DNA of 64,000 bases from Leptodontidium sp. MPI-SDFR-AT-0119 (taxonomy: Eukaryota > Ascomycota > Leotiomycetes > Helotiales > Leptodontidiaceae), in the NCBI GenBank assembly GCA_020726505.1, contig JAHLEZ010000025.1, positions 1 to 64,000 on the forward strand, written 5' to 3'. Below are positions 1 to 12,369 of the stretch, piece after piece. Under the pieces are notes generated by a model. That model was given only the letters and a program-made list of their open reading frames with translations. It was not told the origin of the DNA and did not search any database. The first letter of the stretch is position 1; every line of letters starts with the position of its first letter. The translations under genes and the position numbers were made by a program.

Positions 1-1190
1 GCACGGGCTGATGCTCGGTTAGCTGCGTAATACGCTAGATATAGTTTCTGCCACGTTATACCGCTTTCAGGAGAACAACGTGTTCCCCTGATTTCCTAAT
101 GTATTTTAGAAAACAATCAATCACTTCAATTCTCCCTACGTTAATCGGAAGGCTCTACTCCACTTCTGTACCACAATATACTAAAGAACCTATGTATATC
201 CCTTGCTTAAAGACAACTAATATTAAGTAACTTACTTATTTATTTATAAAATATTAATTTAAGAACTACGAGCTGCTAGCATCGATTATCTTTAATAGGG
301 GGTTTGTATTTACCTTAAGGTTTTAGAAAGAACTATGTTTTTACTTATAAATTATAAGAGGACTTTCGACGGGCGCTTCACTTGTAGACCGACGAGTAAA
401 CAAAAAGACAAAATCAAGCCTTAGAAGGCTAGTTACGTAACTACGTCTATTACTATTAAGATAATTAAGTTAACTTATTACTAATAACAAAATTTACTTA
501 TATAAATATATACTACGAGGTAGTTAGGATAACCTTAAATAAGGCCTAATATAATATGACGCTAGATAGTCGTTAAGGAATCGAGGACGATTCCTAAAGA
601 GGGGAAATACTTATTATAAGAGAACGTGTAAATGAGGTCGTTAAGAAACGCTAAGAGCTAGAAGACAATTAGCGAAGAACCAAAGACTTACAAGCGAAAT
701 AATATAAAAAAAACCACCGACTAATAAAGTTTAAAGTTAAAGCACGAGTCTTATTTTTATTTAGAAATATTTAGATAGTGCGTTCTAGTCGAAAGCTAGA
801 CTACCGGTTTTTAAGACTCTTTAAGATTATAGAGCGTATTAGAAAGTAAGTATATAAGTTAAAGCTACTAGCGAAATATAATAAATTTTATAAGGTTTTT
901 TATGTGTTACTCTTAAAACCTTACTATTAAAGAACTGGCGAGACGCCTGATATTATTTAGTTGGACTTAATTAATAATAAAGAACTTTAGGTAATCGAAA
1001 AACTTCTTAATAAATACGTTCTTAAAGGGACTAAATAATATCTTGTGAAATAATAGGGGTTTAGCCTTATAAAAGACTCTTAAGAACTAAGAAAAAGCTT
1101 GAAAGTAAGGCTAGAAGAGGAAATATAAAACTTTAAGGAGCGTGACGTTATAGTAAGCTTAGCGAAGCGCCGGCGAAAGCGTCGAGTAGG
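1..1190 (+). pseudogene. Ty3/Gypsy pol 3' end: integrase and chromodomain, RIP-decayed
   Basis: Conceptual translation of the + strand, reading through stops, resembles the end of a fungal Ty3/Gypsy polyprotein. An integrase-core-like stretch lies at about 270-560. The integrase C-terminal segment is at about 720-930 and contains KLDYRFLRLFKI and FYVLLLKPYY, equivalent to the family's FHVSLLEPY. A chromodomain-like stretch follows at about 960-1110 (KLLNKYVLKGTK then YLVK, with the two Trp positions now stops), and a basic tail AKRRRKRR ends near 1185. Stops fall mainly where the family has Trp or Gln, as RIP produces. The 5' part of pol lies outside the window, and I could not delimit the 3' LTR downstream. 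Not functional. Confidence 0.75.
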
Positions 1191-2400
1191 AATTTAGTTT
1201 TTTACTCTTTGGGTTTTTCCCTTATATTTATATCCTTATTAAAGAATCGTAAGATTATTGCTAGCGATCGAGTATACATTTTTATTTTTGCCTTTATAGG
1301 TTTGTAGTTTTAAAGGTATAAATATAATTCACGAATTAAAGAAAAAAGATTATATAAAAGATTTTATTTAGTAATAAAGTTTTATCTTAGATTAAGAACT
1401 CAAGTAGTGTAACTTAAGGCACGTCGGCCCACCGCTATGCTTTCGCTAGAGAATGCCTAGAGAGTATTTAAAGAATCCTCTATTTAGCTGTATTATTATC
1501 TTTTGTAGCTAATTTATTAACTATAGGGAAAAAGACAAAGTTATCCTTAACTAAATCTTCCTCTTTAAGTTAATTGTTCTTAATAGCACGAAGAGTCTCG
1601 TAATAAACTATTCGGTAATCTTATAAGGGGTTAGCCGGATGCTCGCTAAACCTTCGCCAAAGAGACTTATATTAAGAAGTAATCTAAGTAAGGTATAATT
1701 ATTAGTTTGGACTCAGAGCATTAGCTTTATTAGATCTTGAATTTAGGTGCTTAGAGTAACGCCTAGCTAGTTAATAGCCGAAACCACGCTAGCGGACGAA
1801 GACTTATTAGAATCTACGATTAGTTTCTAAGGTGTCTTTAATACATCGGCCTCAGAGATCTTATTAGCATAATTAATGAAGCGCTTGCTAAGACCGAACT
1901 AAGCTTGAGCCAGGTCGAGATTGGCTTGATTCTTAGTCTCTTTTATGAAACCTCGAGCAACTAGGCGCAGATGCTTTAGGCTGTCAATTATATTCTCCGG
2001 GACCTCGCCGGATATTAGCCTAAGACTCGCCGGTAAATAAATTAGTAGAGGATTTAGTTCCCCGGTGATTCACAAAAGCTTCACCGGAGAGCCTCATTTT
2101 TATATGCTTACTACTAAGGATAGTAGAATACTGGGGGGAGATATTATAATGGCCCGTACTAAATGCGGTTTTATTCCTTATATTAAATACGGCTTTATTC
2201 CTTACCTACAAATAAAAGAATCACATTCCTTTAGTTCTTTATTTGTCTAGTATATAGTTAGCTTCCTTTAAAGAAAAGTCTACCTTCTTTAGTAATTAGT
2301 CTTTTGTTACTAAAACTTCTCCAGCTAATCACCAAAGAACACCCATCGTATCTCGTTACCTTAGTGAAATTAGTGATCATTACAATTAATTAGGAATGAA
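1191..2400. other. AT-rich, RIP-like sequence without a recognisable gene
   Basis: Dense in stops on both strands. It may hold the 3' LTR of the Gypsy relic to its left, but I found no second copy in the window to prove that. The short open frame at 2065-2250 resembles no family I know and is probably chance. Confidence 0.5.
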
Positions 2401-2952
2401 GAAGCATTACAGTGTTGTAAGGATCCATTCTCAGCCGACACATCCGCACCTATTACAGCATTAGCAGAACCGCAATCCAATAGATTACGTTGTACATTTC
2501 AAATCGGCTGTGGCACGTGTCCATATATATGCAAAACCGTTAAGAGAATGCAGGAGCATAGTTTGAACAAGCACCAGTGGAAAAGCACCAACAAAGGGGG
2601 ACGGCCGATGTCGGATCACCCGTAACGCTAAGCACGACACGTTATTCTTCATGATACGTGGTATGCCAGTTGCGTTGTAGTAGGCGATTGATGATTGTTC
2701 TTGGAAAAGGGGATGAAGCCCAGAGTGCTTCGTATCCCCAATCCAAGTGAGTCTAGCTACATACGGCTGACTGCCCCGCAGTCAGCCGAATATCACATGA
2801 CTGATATTCCAACAGGTAGTGCATATAATAAAATTTAACCTACAAAGGCAAGAGTTTTTTTCTTTTTCTTCTTCTTTTTTCTTCTTTTTTCTTTAGCATA
2901 GAATAGTTTTTAATAAACTTATTTTGTTTACTTTCTAGGCTTTAAATTTGGC

Positions 2953-2982
2953 TTTAGATTTAGATTTAGATTTAGATTTAGA
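2953..2982. repeat. Hexamer microsatellite, five copies of TTTAGA
   Basis: Five exact tandem copies of TTTAGA lie just past the 3' end of the minus-strand gene at 3029-5740. A pyrimidine-rich tract precedes them at about 2858-2893. The unit is not the fungal telomere repeat TTAGGG. Confidence 0.9.
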
Positions 2983-3028
2983 ATTCAAGCCTTTTTCACG
3001 CTACCCATGCCTCGTTTAACAATCATGA

Positions 3029-5740
3029 TTAAGCCAATTGTTGCATTACTGTTACCAACGGTACCGCAACCCCAACGATATACGTGCTCACAGTCCACGC
3101 CCCTGAAATATCGTGTCCCAATACCGTCCACAAGATCCCCCACACAGAGGCGACAAAAACAACTCCCAAATACGTAACCATAGCCTTCGACTTGCTTACT
3201 CCTTCCACGAGTTGCAGTCCCCATCCAGCCGCAATGGCTTTCTCGCCACAGACCAGCTTACTCCTAAGTTTCTTCGGAAAGCGCTCCAAGCAAGCCGGTA
3301 CGTCTTCCGCGCAGTCCGGGTTGTTGAAGAGGTGCATCAGCATCTCCTCGCCGACAGGGGGAATTAGATCTATTGGCACAGGCACATAGCGATAGTCTGG
3401 GTTCTCGGGGGGTGGCATGTCATTCTTGAGGAGGACATCGACGGATTGGCTTTTGCGGTATAATTCGAATTTGACGAACTTGATGCCTACCAAAGTTCGA
3501 AAGGAGAGGAGAGATGTCCAGGTGGAGAGTTTTGAGCGGTAGTGCTTATTGAGGGCGCGGAAGAGGGTTTCATCGGATGAGACGTCGGAGACGGAGAGCT
3601 GGAGGAGCTTTTTGTCGTAGATGCTTACATTGTGGCATATCAGTAGAAATACTGCTTCCGGAGGTTGGGATGGGGTGACGACTGGTTGCTGTGCTCCAAG
3701 AACTGGTGGTATGTGCTGGAGCGGAAGCCCTTGGTCACTTCTTATGAAGGGACGTTTGAGCTTGCTTAGAATGGCCGTCATCAGTCCATTCAGACTGGCG
3801 AGAAATGGTGATTCTCTGCTTCGATGTCTGGATTCTCCATTGCCAGGCCTCTGATTCAACGATGCCTCAAGACTTCTAGCAGCCCCAGGTCTAATCTCGA
3901 TGAAGTCATCGTATAGTGACTTACCGCACTTCTATATGACGGTTAAATAAACAAAACTTACATGTAGTATGGATTGAGATGTACTGACACACTTCCATCT
4001 TACACGAGTTTGGGCTTTCGGAATTCGGGGCTCTAGGAGTCTTTGAACCTTTGTTGCGAACGTCGAGTAATGCCAGGTACCTTGAGAAGCGACCTCGTTG
4101 TTGGGGGCGATCAGAATATTCCTATCCGATAGCGGTCTACCATCAGGTAGATCCTGAAGCTGTTCTGTTCCGAGTTCCCTTTCCAACAAGTTACTGGCTA
4201 AGTCTGCTGTACCGTTCTCTTTCTGTTTTTCTAAGTCGCTCGAAGGTTTGTCTTTGAGCTCATTGATGTTCTTGGCGTTGTCCTTCAAGTCAGTTTTTTC
4301 TATTGAGAGTAATTAGAACGTGGGATCATAGACCATAGCTGATCAAATTAGCTCACCGCTATCATCAAGTGGACCAATAGGGTAGATAAATGCTCTCAGA
4401 TTTTCGATGAATCTGGCGAATGCTTGCGATGTGGTAATGAATCGTTCCAATTGTTGCAGATTCATAAGTTCTTCTGAATCTGACTCTGGATCTGAATCTT
4501 CGCCACTTTCATCACTCTCCATGTCAACGGTACCTTCGGCCCTGACTTCCGCCTCAAACATCACTTCGTCAGCTCTCTTGTTTGCTTCCTTCGGGGATGA
4601 TAGCGAGTTCCGAATGATATGTGCAGAATTTCTTGCCCAATACCGCACAAAATTTGCAGCACTTTGCTGCTGAGAGTTTGCTGCCTCCTTGCGTAGCTCA
4701 ACAGCGAATCGTTTCAACAGGCGGCGCAGATTCCTCTCAAATCTATCTGGGGTAATATGAGCGAGTGCTTCTTGGAAAAGCACGGAAAGACTATCGTCGT
4801 TCATGAACAATGTAACCAGTCTTTCTCCAGCATCTGTTGAGTCAACGACAGATGAAATAGTTGAACCGGTGAAGATGGAGAAGAGACTGTCTGCCAATGA
4901 TGCAATGGAGGAATTGTCATTGAATTCGGTCAGATCACTGACACTATGTCTTCGAGAAGCGTAATTTAACCCTATATCCTCCAGGATCTCTGTCTGGCGT
5001 AGACTTTGGTCATTGTGCTGGTTGGTAGGGGCTGCAGCATCCGGGGTTTTTGGGGCGGTAACGTGGGGGCGTTTTAAGGCATCTTTGACCCTGGCATCAA
5101 AATCTTGCTTTGATTCTACTACGTCGATATCGCCCAAAGACGGTCCAGCTTGGGGGGCGAGATTGGACAGCATATTGAACATCCCACTGACAATGTTGGC
5201 CAGTTGAAGTCGCGTCATCTCCAAGTAGCCCATTTCTAGGTCAAAGTCCGCGAGGGAGGAAGTCAAGGAACAAAGACGTGCCCGAGTTGCCCCTAGAGAA
5301 CTTTCATGGTGAACATTAGGATCCGGCAGATTTGACTCAGAGCTTTGGTCTGCTGCTGTGGGCAGCGTTTGGCCATCATGGTTCATCAATCGGAATGAGT
5401 TTGCGATATTCCTCTCAATGATCCGTTGAAGGCTTTCCATCTCCGTGTGAATCGCCTCGACCTGGGATTCTAGTCTCCTGTGCTGAATTTCCAAGACCCT
5501 GTCTGCTTGCTGTAGTTGATGGATACGCAGCTGGAGTACTTCTGCAGGAGAATTTGCCTTATCGAGATCTTTTGAGTCGCCCATTCTCAGGACATCGTTT
5601 ATCTTCACATCCCTTAGTCTTAGGATCTGTTGACCCTCTCCGGAATGGCCTACCTCATGAAACGCCTCAGAGGTCGAAGAAGGCTGTGTATGGGAGTATA
5701 GAGGACGTGTAGATAGAGGAACTCCTGACTGAGGATCCAT
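3029..5740 (-). CDS. Fungal coiled-coil protein with two C-terminal membrane helices; three exons
   Basis: Minus-strand gene starting at the ATG at 5740-5738 and ending at the TAA at 3031-3029. I infer exons 5740-4357, 4299-4004 and 3931-3029. Intron 1 is 57 nt (GTGAGC...AATAG) and intron 2 is 72 nt (GTAAGA...TATAG). The joined frame is 861 codons, giving 860 residues. Residues about 80-130 look like a coiled coil. An acidic Ser/Asp/Glu stretch (ESDESGEDSDPESDSEE) sits near residue 430. The exon 2/3 junction creates KCGKSLYDDF...RPGAA, which I recognise as a recurrent motif of a large uncharacterised ascomycete family, and this supports the splice model. Two hydrophobic helices lie at about residues 810-832 and 840-856, so the protein is probably tail-anchored. 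Function is unknown. The gene lies in a GC-balanced block and shows no RIP. Confidence 0.82.
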
Positions 5741-7589
5741 GGTCCGAGTAGGTATGGAAGTGGAATCTTAAATGCCCCTTTATTTGTTACACTATGACCT
5801 AGCTTCGGGATAAACATTAGGAGGTACTGCTCTTCTCAATCACTGACTTCAGCTAGCATGTCTTACGGAGGCTTTGCCTTATTTTATGTTGTGTGGGACG
5901 GGAGGTCACGTGTATATACCCCGCATTAATTTTTGTTGGAACGTCTCCAGCTCAACCATACAATGTAACAAGGAATCGTACGCAGGACTCAATTAGGGCA
6001 AATCAAGTATATTGTCAACTGTACCGAACAAACTACGAGGGGCCTTCGGGCCACTTATATGGCCTACAAGTGGTGACGTGCTTGATATACGTGCCGGCCG
6101 CTACCAGGCACTACCAAAATGCCCTCAGTGCCTTAGGCTGCCAGGCACACTTCAACAGCCCCCTCACGTCAAACTGTAGGCTCCCTACACCCGTAATCTA
6201 TCCTTCGCTTCCTATCCCCTTAAGTGCCAGAAACGTATGGATTTAGGTGTAGGCGCTGAGTTGCCCCGCATTACATGGCCCGTGCGCTAAGGCGGGTGAT
6301 CATAACAATAACATTAATAAAGCCTATTTTCCCACTTTAATCTTCAAATGATTAATGCACTCACGATGCCTGAAAACACATACCCAGATCCCACTAATAC
6401 AGGCTCTCTCCGACCGAAAGTCCAACCTTTACAATAACGCGGAACGTGATTTAAGCCAATAATATTAGAGGATTTCGACTTCTAGGTTACCTTACCTGAT
6501 TCCTGCTCTTTAGAGGACCCTATTACCCTATTTACTTAATATTATAACGAAGACATAATAAACCAAATCGTTTCCGCTATAATTAGCTACTAAAGGACTT
6601 TACCCGATAATGACCTCAAGCTAAATTCTCGTGTAAAGGATTAGTTTCCTACCTGTCAAAACGAAATCTACCTGTATTTAGCCATGTACATTTACATGAC
6701 AGTTTATCCTACCAACGCAATATTCGACTACTAAGATACAAAGCCGATAACCTCTTTTTATGCTATTACAAAGGTTTTTTCCCGTAATAGGTTTTAAGAG
6801 CTTCGGCGGCGATTTCGTATTTATAAAGATAAGAAGTCTCATATCTTTGATCAAGTGAGTGTAAACATTAAACTTTAGTCTTATTCCTTACTATTTTAAT
6901 ACTTACAAACATAAACTAAACCTCTTAATTCTTATATTCAAAAGGTTAATTTAAAGCTTTAAAAACCTGGCTAAGAACTCGCCGTAAACGAAGCTATTTA
7001 GCGATATACTAGGAGATCTCACCTTATTTCTACGATCCTAAACAAACCTACTCCCACTAGTATTAAGATATAAGTAATTGCACAAAGGGGCTTCTTTTAC
7101 AATAGAGTTACTATTACCCAGGACAATCCGGTAATACACACAAGGTCCGCAAAATGCGAGGGCTAAATACTACTTAATCGGTTGTATTACACCTTCTTAA
7201 GCAACTACCAGGCTCGTCATACCACGTTTATTCAAACAATCTATTTACATTAACTACCTTATTCGAACATTTATGGAACCGGCTGAGGGCTGAAAACGCC
7301 TTATAGAAATTGACATGTGATTGGCCCATCCATCTATTGAACGTCATTGGCAGATTTAAGGAGCACTCTTCGGCATGAATACCTGAAGTCATAAGACGTA
7401 ATACTTGGTACTCGTGGAAATAAATGTAAATTTGGTTCTAGCAAGTTCTACGATACAAAGGATTATTAACTAATTATTCTTTCGGATTCAAATATGTATT
7501 ACCTGATTTATATTAATTAAGAATTGGAGACCTTACATTTATTACCCTGGGTTTGAAGTACTTTAGTGTTCGGGTAAATAAATCCACCC
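5741..7589. other. AT-rich intergenic stretch
   Basis: The first ~250 bases are probably the promoter of the minus-strand gene ending at 5740. The rest grows AT-rich and full of stops. I recognise no protein family, RNA gene or terminal repeat. The open frame at 5893-6246 has atypical composition and I do not call it. Confidence 0.5.
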
Positions 7590-8124
7590 CTAGAGGGTTA
7601 TACTTCTAGTACTTTCCGCCATACAAATGGACCAAAGCAGACTTGTCATTGATTCAAGCGCCTTGATTAGGATTCTTCGTAAATTTTCTACTATCCCCTT
7701 GTGCAATAATTGGGCAATTTCTTCGTTGATGAAGACAGTCACCGAGTCCTCCTCAAGCACATCTTTGTACTCGACGTCTTTGGCCGCAGCATCGATCCCT
7801 TGAAGGGCAGTGCCCATCCAACGGATGAAGCACTTTCAAAGAAGGGATGAAAGAGGCAGCACAAGTGACATGTTTTTACTCGTACACCAAATTAGTACTA
7901 CTTCGAAGTAGAATGCCTATATACGAGGATCTAAAGCTAAGGAAGGAAGGTCCCTCTTGAGGGCATTGGCCATGCTTGCAGATGATTAAGGCCACGTCGA
8001 TATCATCGAATTCCCTCAATTCCAAGGCTTTCTTAACTAATGTGTTCTTCCTGCTATTTATTCCCTCATTCTCTCTCTTTCTTCCCCGCCGCTCGCCGTT
8101 GAGTTTAGCGTGTGTAGTATCCAT
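7590..8124 (-). pseudogene. Small fungal MADS-box-like gene, probably a relic
   Basis: From the ATG at 8124-8122 the minus strand reads a basic stretch, then a segment containing RKNTLVKKALEL, EFDDIDVALII and CKHGQ. This matches the pattern of short fungal MADS-like (SRF-type) proteins, in which a basic helix is followed by a short hydrophobic strand. The frame stops at 7876. A second open frame, 7817-7590, could be a second exon or an unrelated remnant; I could not settle a splice site. The protein would be unusually short for a regulator. A hAT element is inserted about 120 bp upstream (8251-9210). Possible role: DNA binding, by family analogy only. Confidence 0.45.
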
Positions 8125-8250
8125 AAGGGTCTTCACGCTTAATATTCAAGGTCGTCAGCTGTGAAGGATGCCACACTGGTGGCTACAAATGTGGACTTAT
8201 AGTCCAACATGGAGGAGCCTGGTTCTTTCACCACCAAAGCAACGAGGAGG

Positions 8251-9210
8251 CAGGGTGGCCAACAAGTCAGTTGAGTTAAGCCAACTAAATAAGCCACCCT
8301 CTTCAACGTCAGTCAGTCGGTTGAGATATATTATTAGATAAGTCAGTCAGTTAGTAATAGGTTGATCAGTTGCTTATAAGTTCAAATATTAAAAATTCCC
8401 GAATATAGGATGAGTTTTGGTGGTATGGATGCCTTGATTTTGAAGCCCATGGATGCCGTGGATACATTTTGATAGGGGCGGCCGCCTCGCTTAGCTAAAA
8501 TGGAGGCTTATAATTGGCTAGAATCGTGACTCAGCCGAGCTCTGAAGAACCCCAGAATCCCCGGATCGCATCCAAAACTCTGTCTCTGTTGGAATAATCA
8601 CGATAACTTCATCAAAATGGCCTCTTCCCACACATCCCCTATCGATTTGAGCGACGACGACGATAGAAGAGCACCTAATGCGCTTATACGAGTTGTCTCG
8701 AACGTGTTGGCGGCGATGATGGCCAAACGGACAGTAGAAGAGTCTGCAGAGCCAAAAATATTACGGGACCGGTGTAAACGACTAGAACCTTAATATAATG
8801 AGTTTTACGACCCTTTTAAACCTCACAACGAGAAGAGAAGGAGAAGGAATGGCTTGAGTTAGCTGCTATGGCCTTTGATTTTCTAGCCATCCCAGCTATG
8901 AGCTCTAAGTGCGAGCGAATATTCTCTTCCTGCGCAAAGCAAACAACTGTAGAGAGCTCTCAGTTATCTAGCAAGACTCTATGGCACCAGGAATGCTTAA
9001 AAAACTGGGTAAATAGGAGAGCAATTAACTTCCCAGGAGCCTACAAAGCAGTCTTGCTTAATGTCTAATATATTCTATTTTTGGAACCAACTTATCAGTC
9101 CCCGAATTTCCTATCAGTCAGTTATAAGTTACGTCGATTTTTGTGTCAGTCAGTCAGTTGAGAATATATCTTCAACTGATAACTGACTTACTGACTTATT
9201 GGCCAGCCTG
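8251..9210 (+). mobile_element. Compact hAT element with TIRs and 8-bp target duplication
   Basis: The left end cagggtggccaacaagtcag and the reverse complement of the right end (caggctggccaataagtcag) match at 18 of 20 positions. The element is flanked on both sides by the identical octamer cgaggagg (8243-8250 and 9211-9218), the target length of hAT transposons. Subterminal GTCAGTCAGTT(G/A)-type repeats occur at both ends. At 960 bp it is far too short for a full transposase and is an internal-deletion derivative. Confidence 0.93.
8617..9068 (+). pseudogene. Internally deleted hAT transposase (N-terminal start plus C-terminal dimerisation domain)
   Basis: An ATG at 8617 opens a 58-residue frame with an acidic patch (SDDDD) that stops at 8793. 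After a junction, the + strand at 8868-9068 encodes the C-terminal hAT dimerisation segment, including FDFLAIPAMSS and CERIFSS, which is the conserved SSxxERxFS-type motif, then CLKNWVNR. The catalytic RNase-H-like core is missing, so the copy cannot move by itself. It could be mobilised by a related full-length enzyme if one exists elsewhere. Confidence 0.85.
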
Positions 9211-9218
9211 CGAGGAGG

Positions 9219-10540
9219 GTATGCACCATCTAAGTGACTTCAAGCGGAGCGTTAACCTCATTGGCTAGATGTCTATACATTATCTGAGTTGCACTCACCT
9301 GTAAGGGGAGGGTGTGGGGTGGGATTACCGAGATCGCAACCATCAAAAACAAGAGGGGAATGATCTACTCACCCACTAGTTATTTTCCTTGTGAGTTCTC
9401 ATATTACTGTAGGAGAATCAGTAGTTAAAGGTTCTAGCCGCCTGTGAGGCTACTTAGATTTCCTTGCACTGGTAGCTTAGTTTGAGAAATGATGGCAACC
9501 ATCAAGAAACAATGCCCCTGAGGATGTTAATGGTTTTCATCTCCCCGAGCCACTTCTTACATACTCTACTAAAATAATGTACGGTACCGTTCCAACCACG
9601 GCACCGTGCTATAATAATTATTCTCTTGAACATTATCTATGGGCTGTCAAGCAAAGTCCGTCGTCGGGTCGACTTAAATATATTGTCCAAACTTGCTACT
9701 ACTATCAACCACCGGCATATGCACGAAGCTGTTCGAAATTTGGCCAGGGCAGGGTAGTAATTAATTAAACTAAATTAAAGTAACTATAACATCTGTACCT
9801 ACGTGACGGAAAACCCTACGTGCTGACAAAAATAATAGGTACATTGACTTCAAGTATCTTAAAATCTATGCATACTATAATAACTTTTATTATTTTTTAT
9901 AAGTTATATTCCGTAGCTACTTCCGAATATCCTAAATGCTTCCAACTGAAAAAATAACGTTCGCGTCGTCGCTTTAAGCCTGATTTGCGAAGAGTCTCCT
10001 TCATAGAGTAACAGACTTCCGTTACCTAAAGCTGTACCACCGGGCTTATACTGCCTTAAAACTCTAAAACTCATTGAAGGGTCCTAGCCGAGTTCTTTAG
10101 CCTTCCTACTATATGGGAGATATACAAGCTTAGTAATGCAGCTGTCGTAAAGGAAGTTTACAACTTTATAAAAGAAGACTCTTCTTATATTAGGTGTAGG
10201 TAATAACGCGAACGGATTTTTTTTTACTCGGAGGCGTTTAAGATAATCGTGAATAGCTAAGGAATATAAGATATAAAAGATAATAAGATACTTCTTGACC
10301 GTATCGTTGTGTGACCAGTAACTTATCGGTCCAAACCTCATCTAGCTCAATTCGCATGTTTCGAGCTGTAAACATGACAATAATTTGCGAATCCGGCTCC
10401 TTTGTCCAGGAGCTACCACGGACTCTGTCAGCAGCTAGATTTGTTCCCAAAGTCCAGGAATACTTCTCATTTATGGATTCGATGAATGATTGACTTCGCT
10501 CAATGTGTTGTTGAGGATCTAGAATGGGGTGTTTAGCATA
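9219..10540. other. Intergenic, no recognisable gene
   Basis: Moderately AT-rich. Several open frames of 60-85 codons on both strands look like chance products and resemble nothing I know. No terminal repeats or RNA genes seen. Confidence 0.5.
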
Positions 10541-10542
10541 TA

Positions 10543-10911
10543 ATCGTCAGCGTAGCTACCCCACACCACCTCCAACCCCCCCCTCCCCGCATCCCCCCCG
10601 TGGTAGTCAGTGGAAATGGTTAGACGTCTGGATACACAAACGTGATCCGGAATGGGTTGATCCGAGCCGTAATCTGCAAATCACATGTCGCGGTTACTAC
10701 TGCCTTACCTAAGTGATGCTCACCACTTCCTTTGTATCTTGAATAACTTTCCCAAACCACGTTCGATTTTCTAGATGTTTTCATTACTGACCGCTTATAA
10801 TTTACTCAAGTGCATTTTGGCGATATATCACGTGCAAACGTCTAAGGTAATCCAGACGTCTGACCATTTCCACTGACTACCAGGGGGGGGGGAGGTGGCT
10901 ACGCTAACGAT
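10543..10911. mobile_element. MITE with ~60-bp terminal inverted repeats and TA target
   Basis: The left end (…agcgtagctacc…, then tggtagtcagtggaaatgg and agacgtctgga) recurs inverted at about 10835-10911. Both arms carry a C/G homopolymer tract of differing length (about 10574-10608 and 10882-10892). The bases just outside each arm are TA, the duplication expected for Tc1-mariner-type MITEs. No coding capacity in the ~240-bp centre. Confidence 0.75.
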
Positions 10912-11635
10912 TAGCTAGAGTCAACAATACAGCGCGAGGCTAAGAGGCCATTTTGCCTACGTTAAGAACGGAGCTTCACGCCCCATCGATTAATTTGAGT
11001 TTTCGACGTACATTAATAAAAAAAAAAGTGCAAATTAATCGTCTAATTAAGCCCTTTAAAATGTGTGCTTTACAAGTGTAATACCTAGCGTAATTGATAA
11101 GATATTAAAAAGAAAATAAAAGGGTGGATTTTAACCTTACTACTTTCAATACTTTTACTAAAGGGGTTTAAACTTTAAATCGGACGTTTCTTTAAAATCG
11201 TGAATTAAGCTTAATATTAGGGCTAGGGCAATACAAAGAGGCTATAAATAATCGCCTCGATTAGTCCTTTAAAATGGCTTAGTTAATTTTATTATAGCTA
11301 CCGTAATTATAAAGTTATTAAGAAATAAGTAAGAAACTAATTTGCTTTGGAGAAATTCGATGATTTCCGAGCCACTACTACTTAAAGTCGGCCTTAGAAA
11401 TAAAGTAATAACTTAATAACTTAATAACTAATACTTATAATAAATAATATTAAACCCTCGGAGAGTCTACGGAGTAAAATGCGCCGAGAGTCGAAGGAAA
11501 AAGTAATAGCGCTAGGCACTTTTTTTTACGAGACTCGATGAAGTATATTTTATATAATGACTTATATTTTACTTCTTTATACTACAACTATTAATACAAA
11601 TATATTAAAACTAAAATACAATTAAGGGGTCCTAT

Positions 11636-12120
11636 TAAATCTAGTTATTTAAAAAGTTTTATTCATGTTAGATAATAAGTACAAAGGTTATTTAAAAGAG
11701 TGCGTTTATTTTATTATATTAAATTTGTATGAGGAAAAAGAAAAAGTGAAAAATCCGAATTAAAACACTTAGTATACTACACTGTGGGAGGGATAAAGCC
11801 TAATAAACCACACAACAAGAGAGGTAGTATGTAGTGAAGTACGGGAGAGATTCTAGGTGTAGGAAATCGCAGATCGATCAAATCTAAAGATAATACATAT
11901 CTAAAGAACATGAAAAGTCAAAGGAGGGGAGGAGAAAAAAGTGTATTTGATAAATATCTGTAAACGTTCTTAGTTATTGAGTTGTTTTCAAGTGTTGAGC
12001 CCTTTTATGTGGAAAGAGCCTATCCGGTCAGGTGACAAAGGGGCTACCGAGAGCCTTCCCCACCACAACACTGCATTGTTTAAACTGACTTACAAGTTCA
12101 ATTATTAGTAATATATATAA
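11636..12120 (-). repeat. Dispersed repeat, interrupted by a solo LTR
   Basis: Outside the LTR at 11783-12067 this segment is the reverse complement of 58477-58676. The uninterrupted copy at 58.5 kb runs straight through the position where the LTR sits here, so it records the pre-insertion site. Confidence 0.85.
11783..12067 (-). mobile_element. Solo LTR of the family also found at 58.2-58.5 and 61.4-61.7 kb
   Basis: Begins TGTGGGAGGG on the + strand and ends CCACA. The same sequence, diverged by RIP, is present at about 58193-58476 and at 61381-61663 (opposite strand to 58.2 kb). Flanks share acac on both sides, consistent with a short target duplication. No internal region is attached, so it is a solo LTR. 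Confidence 0.8.
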
Positions 12121-12369
12121 TTATTCTAGTATTAAAATGTTATTTTATTTAATTAACGTTCCGTGAAGATATTAATACCTCGAAATCGCTGTTTTTGGTC
12201 TAAATATGTGCCGGGAATAGTGGGGTGGGGACTTACAATCAGAGCGTTCGATAAGCCAATCAGTCAGCCATCAGCTGGCCAGATTTCTCAACTGATTGAC
12301 TTATATGTAAATCACTAACTGACTGACTTAACTGACTAACTGATCAGCTACTGATTAGCTGCAGGGGTA

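Noticed and set aside
2953..2982. Hexamer repeat as an internal telomere tract
   Set aside because: The unit is TTTAGA, not TTAGGG, and only five copies are present.
5893..6246. 117-codon open frame on the + strand
   Set aside because: No family resemblance, atypical residue mix, lies in the upstream region of the minus-strand gene; most likely chance.
10084..10712. Cluster of 60-85-codon open frames on both strands
   Set aside because: They overlap each other and the arm of a MITE; none shows a domain.
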